Part shown: positions 5,196 to 7,810 of the stretch, piece after piece
How the letters are laid out: the number at the start of each line of letters is the position of its first letter
Position numbering within the stretch: the first letter of the stretch is position 1
Origin: CBDUUP01 sp965370435
Lineage (GTDB): Bacteria; Chloroflexota; Anaerolineae; Anaerolineales; UBA11579
Direction: 5' to 3'
DNA: 7,810 bases
Assembly: GCA_965370435.1 (NCBI GenBank)
Contig: CBDUUP010000211.1
Coordinates: 1 to 7,810 of the forward strand
Program-made: the position numbers and the translations under genes
Notes under the pieces: model-generated
Seen by the model: only the letters and a program-made list of their open reading frames with translations
Databases searched by the model: none
What the model was told of the DNA's origin: nothing

Positions 5196-6032
5196 ATGGC
5201 TCTTCCTAACCAATTACCCCAGGCTCGCTTGCTAATCACCGTCAAGACCTATCCGCGTCCAACACCTACTTACGAAGAGGTGGTTTGCACGGCTGGTCTT
5301 CTATCCGATGGGGAATGGGTGCGTATTTATCCGGTATTGTTCAAAGATATACCCTATCAAGAGCAATATAGTAAATTCAACTGGATCCAATTGGATCTGG
5401 TTAAAAACACCAGTGACTTTCGCCCAGAAAGTTATCGTCCTCGATTAGGTATTGATGAAACTATTCAAAAGATTGGCGACATTCCTCCGGGTAGGGATTG
5501 GGCTGAACGCAAATCACAGGTGTTAAAGGAAGTGTTTACCTCGCTGAATGACTTGATCATACTTGCCAAAGATAAAAATTCAAGAAAATCTCTCGCTACA
5601 CTTAAGCCGCACAAGATAATTGATTTTGAGATTAAAGAAGAGGAAGAGAGGGATTGGAACCCCAGTCTATTGAACCATCTTTTGCAAATGCGCCTCTTTG
5701 AGCCTCATACTAAAACACGCCAAGTCGTCCGAAAACTACCTTATAGATATTATTATCACTTTTTAACCGATGGAGATTCTAAACCACACGAATTAATGAT
5801 TCAGGATTGGGAGATAGGCGCTCTGTATTGGAATTGTCTGAAGCAAACGGAAGGTGACGAAATTGCTGCAAATCAACTTGTTAGGCAGAAATATTTTGAT
5901 GAGTTTGTTTCAACGAAGGATTTATACTTTTTTTTGGGTACAACTTACAGAAATCACCTTAGAGCGCCTAACCCATTCTCGATAATTGGTGTATTCTATC
6001 CTCCAAAGACTCTGCAACCATCTTTATTGTAA
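5196..6032 (+). CDS. Conserved-looking protein of unknown function, partner of the DUF488 gene
   Basis: I do not recognise a named family for this 278-residue, apparently soluble protein with no signal peptide or membrane segment. Visible blocks are LLITVKTYP (12-20), VVCTAGLL (29-36), EWVRIYPVLFKDIPY (40-54), RDWNPSLLNHLL (152-163), VVRKLPYRYYYHF (177-189), IQDWEIGALYWNC (202-214), KYFDEFVSTKDLYFFLGT (232-249) and FSIIGVFYPP (261-270). I recall hypothetical proteins with the VKTYP...CTAG...W-R-YP opening and the DWE-G-LY-N...LYFF-GT...GVFYPP ending encoded beside DUF488 genes. That is memory, not a search. A central Lys/Glu-rich helix-prone region lies around 100-150. It starts 27 nt after the DUF488 stop with a GGAGG site, so the two are almost certainly one transcript. 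Base composition is distinctly AT-rich compared with the SOD and cytochrome genes, consistent with acquisition. No catalytic motif is evident. Confidence 0.8.
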   Translation: MALPNQLPQARLLITVKTYPRPTPTYEEVVCTAGLLSDGEWVRIYPVLFKDIPYQEQYSKFNWIQLDLVKNTSDFRPESYRPRLGIDETIQKIGDIPPGRDWAERKSQVLKEVFTSLNDLIILAKDKNSRKSLATLKPHKIIDFEIKEEEERDWNPSLLNHLLQMRLFEPHTKTRQVVRKLPYRYYYHFLTDGDSKPHELMIQDWEIGALYWNCLKQTEGDEIAANQLVRQKYFDEFVSTKDLYFFLGTTYRNHLRAPNPFSIIGVFYPPKTLQPSLL

Positions 6033-6107
6033 CCCTCCCCTCCAACACCTCAACCAACCCATCAAACAACCTCGGATTCGCACCGAAGCCGCTCCACCTC
6101 CGCCCGC

Positions 6108-6125
6108 GGGCTGATACTTCAGCCC
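6108..6125. other. Hairpin between convergent genes, at the methyltransferase stop
   Basis: GGGCTGA (6108-6114) and TCAGCCC (6119-6125) form a 7-bp stem with a TACT loop that reaches the first base of the minus-strand stop codon (6125-6127). No T-run follows on either strand. The rest of 6033-6107 is C-rich and holds no terminator I can support, so the two convergent transcripts may overlap. Confidence 0.4.
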
Positions 6126-7264
6126 TATCTCCTCGGCGGTCTTTCCCCGTAATACTGATAATAATTCACCTCAATAGACCCGTTGAATAATTTCCGAGTC
6201 CTATCCGGTTTCGCCCGTTTGAAATAATCGGGGAAATTTTTGTCCGCCGTCAAAATGTATACCGACCACCCGTCCTTCTTTTTGAACGTTTTGTGGATAG
6301 AAATGTAAATTTGGTTCAGTTCCTTGTACTCGCCCAGTTTTTTCCCATAGGGCGGATTTGAAATAAGGATCCCATACTGCGAATCGATCCATAAGTCCTT
6401 GATATCCTTTTGCTCAAAAACAATATCCTCTCCCACCCCCGCGGCCTTAGCGTTGGCCCTGCTCGCCAGGATACTTTCCTCATCAATATCGTATCCGTAT
6501 ATCTGAAGTGAGCCTTCCGAATTGATAGCTTCCCGCGCCGATTGCCTGGCCTCAGGCCAAGCTTCTGGCGGAATCGCCGGCCACTTCTCAGAGGCGAACT
6601 TTCTCTTGAGGCCTGGGGCAATATTCCTCGCCCTCATGGCCGCTTCGATCAAAATCGTCCCCGACCCGCACATCGGATCAATCAACGATCTATCCTTATT
6701 CCAAAAGCTCAACAGGACCAGTCCCGCCGCCAGCGTTTCCTTCAACGCCGCCTGCCCGGCTATCTTTCGATAGCCTCGCTTATTCAGTCCCCACCCAGAG
6801 GTATCTATCGTCAACGTCCCCACATCATTGAGCATCGAGACTTGAATCGGGAATTCCGGCCCGGTCTCTTCAAACCACTCGGTGGCGTATTTTTCTTGAA
6901 GTCTTTCAACCACCGCTTTTTTGACGATAGATTGACAGGCTCTAACACTCCCCAAGGTGGACTTCACCGATTTCCCATTTACCGTGAATTTTCCGTCTTG
7001 GGTGATCCAGTTTTCCCACGGCAAGGCTTTCGTCTGCTCAAATAGCTCATCAAAGGTGACAGCTTGAAATTCTCCCATCTTGAGCAAAACCCTATCCGCA
7101 CACCGCAGCCACAAATTCGCTCGGGGAATTTCTTCCAGTCCCGCCTCAAATTCAACTTTCCCCGGAGATACTTTTATATCTTCAAACCCCAAAGCCTGGA
7201 CCTCACGTTTAACAACCGCCTCCAACCCAAAAGTCTCAATTGCAATAAGCCTGATCTTGTCCAT
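6125..7264 (-). CDS. rlmL: THUMP-domain class I SAM-dependent RNA methyltransferase (RlmL/YpsC type)
   Basis: This 379-residue protein matches the COG0116 architecture, whose E. coli member RlmL makes m2G2445 in 23S rRNA; the exact target here is inferred. The N-terminus opens with the family pattern ETFGLEAVVKREVQALGF (10-27), followed by a THUMP region to about residue 155 containing GSVRACQSIVKKAVVERL. NKRGYRK (161-167) marks the junction to the methyltransferase domain. The SAM site is DPMCGSGT (196-203) and the catalytic-type NPPYG is at 303-307, typical of N-methylation of guanine amino groups. It corresponds to the RlmL half only; the RlmK half of the E. coli fusion is absent, as in Bacillus YpsC. 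A TTG start 12 nt upstream (7276) is possible, but ATG at 7264-7262 fits the family N-terminus and has GAGGG (7274-7270) in front. It is convergent with the DUF488 operon and probably monocistronic. Confidence 0.92.
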   Translation of the reverse strand: MDKIRLIAIETFGLEAVVKREVQALGFEDIKVSPGKVEFEAGLEEIPRANLWLRCADRVLLKMGEFQAVTFDELFEQTKALPWENWITQDGKFTVNGKSVKSTLGSVRACQSIVKKAVVERLQEKYATEWFEETGPEFPIQVSMLNDVGTLTIDTSGWGLNKRGYRKIAGQAALKETLAAGLVLLSFWNKDRSLIDPMCGSGTILIEAAMRARNIAPGLKRKFASEKWPAIPPEAWPEARQSAREAINSEGSLQIYGYDIDEESILASRANAKAAGVGEDIVFEQKDIKDLWIDSQYGILISNPPYGKKLGEYKELNQIYISIHKTFKKKDGWSVYILTADKNFPDYFKRAKPDRTRKLFNGSIEVNYYQYYGERPPRR

Positions 7265-7275
7265 ATGTGCCCTCA

Positions 7276-7304
7276 ATCATACTCGAAAAGACCATCTTTT
7301 TCAA
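7276..7304 (-). promoter_or_regulatory. Possible promoter of the RNA methyltransferase gene
   Basis: On the minus strand, TTGAAA (7304-7299), a 17-nt spacer and TATGAT (7281-7276) each match 5 of 6 consensus bases. The predicted start of transcription (about 7269) falls only about 5 nt before ATG 7264, so the mRNA would be almost leaderless and would lack the GAGGG site. Either the gene is translated that way or the true promoter lies further upstream, beyond the repeat. An inverted pair AACAG/CTGTT (7303-7316) overlaps the -35 box. Confidence 0.45.
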
Positions 7305-7318
7305 CAGCCTTCTGTTAA

Positions 7319-7424
7319 CGACTAAAGTCGCCCCAACAACTACGAAGTCCGCCCTTCGGCGGACTGAAACCCTCTTTTAGTCGGCGAAAGCCGACTTTGT
7401 AAGTGTTTGTGCGACTTTAGTCGC
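7319..7424. repeat. Composite inverted REP-like element (two homologous units)
   Basis: The left unit is the palindrome CGACTAAAGTCG plus C (7319-7331), 14 nt, then a hairpin AGTCCGCC/GGCGGACT with a CTTC loop (7346-7365). The right unit, read on the minus strand, has the same CGACTAAAGTCGC (7423-7411), also 14 nt, then a hairpin AGTCGGC/GCCGACT with a 4-nt loop (7396-7379; GAAA on the + strand). The 14-nt links match at 9 positions. The hairpin stems differ, but both arms changed together. This is the layout of a BIME-like pair of REP units or a small non-autonomous element. It fills most of the 271-base gap between the divergent genes. Confidence 0.85.
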
Positions 7425-7499
7425 TGTGTTGTCCCCAAACAGAAGTACACCTCTTTTTTAGCGCTATGATTTCCAGGCGATATACTATCCATCAAGGGA

Positions 7500-7505
7500 T
7501 ATAAT
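7500..7505 (+). promoter_or_regulatory. Perfect -10 box upstream of the last gene
   Basis: TATAAT at 7500-7505 lies 30 nt before ATG 7536, and TATACT (7481-7486) is a second candidate. No convincing -35 box sits 16-18 nt upstream of either, so the promoter call is weak. Confidence 0.3.
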
Positions 7506-7535
7506 TGGAAAACTTCGATAACCAAGAGGATACAA

Positions 7536-7810
7536 ATGATAGAAATTCCCGCCGATAAGAGAAACACCCTCGCAAGCCTGTTCACCGGATTTCAATGGAA
7601 CTACATTCCAGACGCTATTCTAGAAGGCCACCTCGGCCGCGCCTACACCGACGACCCCGACGACCCTAAAGTCGCAGCCTTAGTATTCCCCAAAGTCAAA
7701 CTTCACATTCTCGGCGGAGACCCAACCCATCCATCCGCCAAAAAATACCTCCAGGATCTCCCCGCGCTTTCCGGCCTGCTCTTTGCCTCCGAAGATTGGG
7801 AGACCGCGGT
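7536..7810 (+). CDS. Possible GNAT-family acetyltransferase, N-terminal part (runs off window)
   Basis: An open frame starts at ATG 7536 with AGAGGA (7525-7530) 5 nt before it and stays open to the window end, giving 91 complete codons. The translation includes FTGFQWNYIPDAILEGHLG (16-34), a DDPDDPKVAALVF stretch (39-51) and LHILGGDP (56-63). The order (an 'evaluation' of a short N-terminal helix pair, then an acidic DDP followed by a hydrophobic strand, then a LxxxGG/D strand) reminds me of N-termini of GNAT acetyltransferases of the PF12746 type. The acetyl-CoA-binding motif would lie beyond the window, so the assignment is tentative. Codon use is GC-rich and similar to the SOD gene. The gene is divergent from the methyltransferase, with the inverted repeat element between them. 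Confidence 0.6.
   Translation, partial: MIEIPADKRNTLASLFTGFQWNYIPDAILEGHLGRAYTDDPDDPKVAALVFPKVKLHILGGDPTHPSAKKYLQDLPALSGLLFASEDWETA

Noticed and set aside
6542..7045. Plus-strand open frame opposite the RNA methyltransferase
   Set aside because: It is a shadow rich in Arg/Pro with no domain, and the minus-strand gene has clear SAM and NPPY motifs.
7319..7424. CRISPR array
   Set aside because: The repeats are inverted pairs with internal palindromes, not regularly spaced direct repeats with unique spacers, and no cas genes are present.
7340..7585. 81-codon minus-strand frame with a hydrophobic N-terminus across the repeat element
   Set aside because: It overlaps the start of the last plus-strand gene and is coded largely by the inverted repeat, with no supporting ribosome binding site or family.
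1..7810. tRNA, rRNA or riboswitch genes
   Set aside because: I looked in all intergenic stretches and found no cloverleaf, rRNA-like segment or recognisable riboswitch core.

Overview
The window looks like an ordinary bacterial chromosome segment, most plausibly from Chloroflexota (Anaerolineae-like). The taxon is an inference from style, not from a marker gene. The exported lipoproteins carry long Pro/Thr/Ser-rich linkers directly after the lipobox cysteine, most coding regions are GC-rich, and intergenic DNA is dotted with perfect hairpins and REP-like palindromes.

Layout. (1) 1-3002, + strand: the 3' end of a PhnD-like substrate-binding lipoprotein gene, then a tetraheme c-type cytochrome lipoprotein built from two tandem copies of a diheme module, then a complete second PhnD-like lipoprotein gene that is a close paralogue of the first. 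An 11-bp-stem intrinsic terminator follows. All three products appear to face outward on the membrane, and no permease or ATPase is visible. (2) 3103-3443: a regulatory stretch with four exact-period 8-bp repeats and a good sigma70-type promoter, followed by a manganese-type superoxide dismutase gene (3444-4049) with its own terminator. (3) 4175-6032: an AT-rich two-gene cassette with a consensus-like promoter. It encodes a DUF488 protein with an extra N-terminal region that resembles Panacea/SocA-type antitoxin domains, and a 278-residue protein of unknown function 27 nt downstream. The second gene's ribosome binding site lies inside a small hairpin. This cassette is the best candidate in the window for an undescribed system. 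(4) 6125-7264, - strand: a THUMP-containing class I SAM-dependent RNA methyltransferase (RlmL/YpsC type), convergent with the cassette. (5) 7319-7424: a composite repeat made of two homologous units in inverted orientation, each a CGACTAAAGTCG palindrome plus a hairpin with compensatory changes. (6) 7536 to the window end, + strand: the 5' part of a gene that may encode a GNAT acetyltransferase.

How the genes relate. The cytochrome and the binding proteins form one likely export/electron-transfer unit. SOD is a stand-alone oxidative-stress gene. The DUF488 pair is a self-contained operon whose base composition differs from its neighbours. The methyltransferase and the last gene are divergently oriented around the repeat element.
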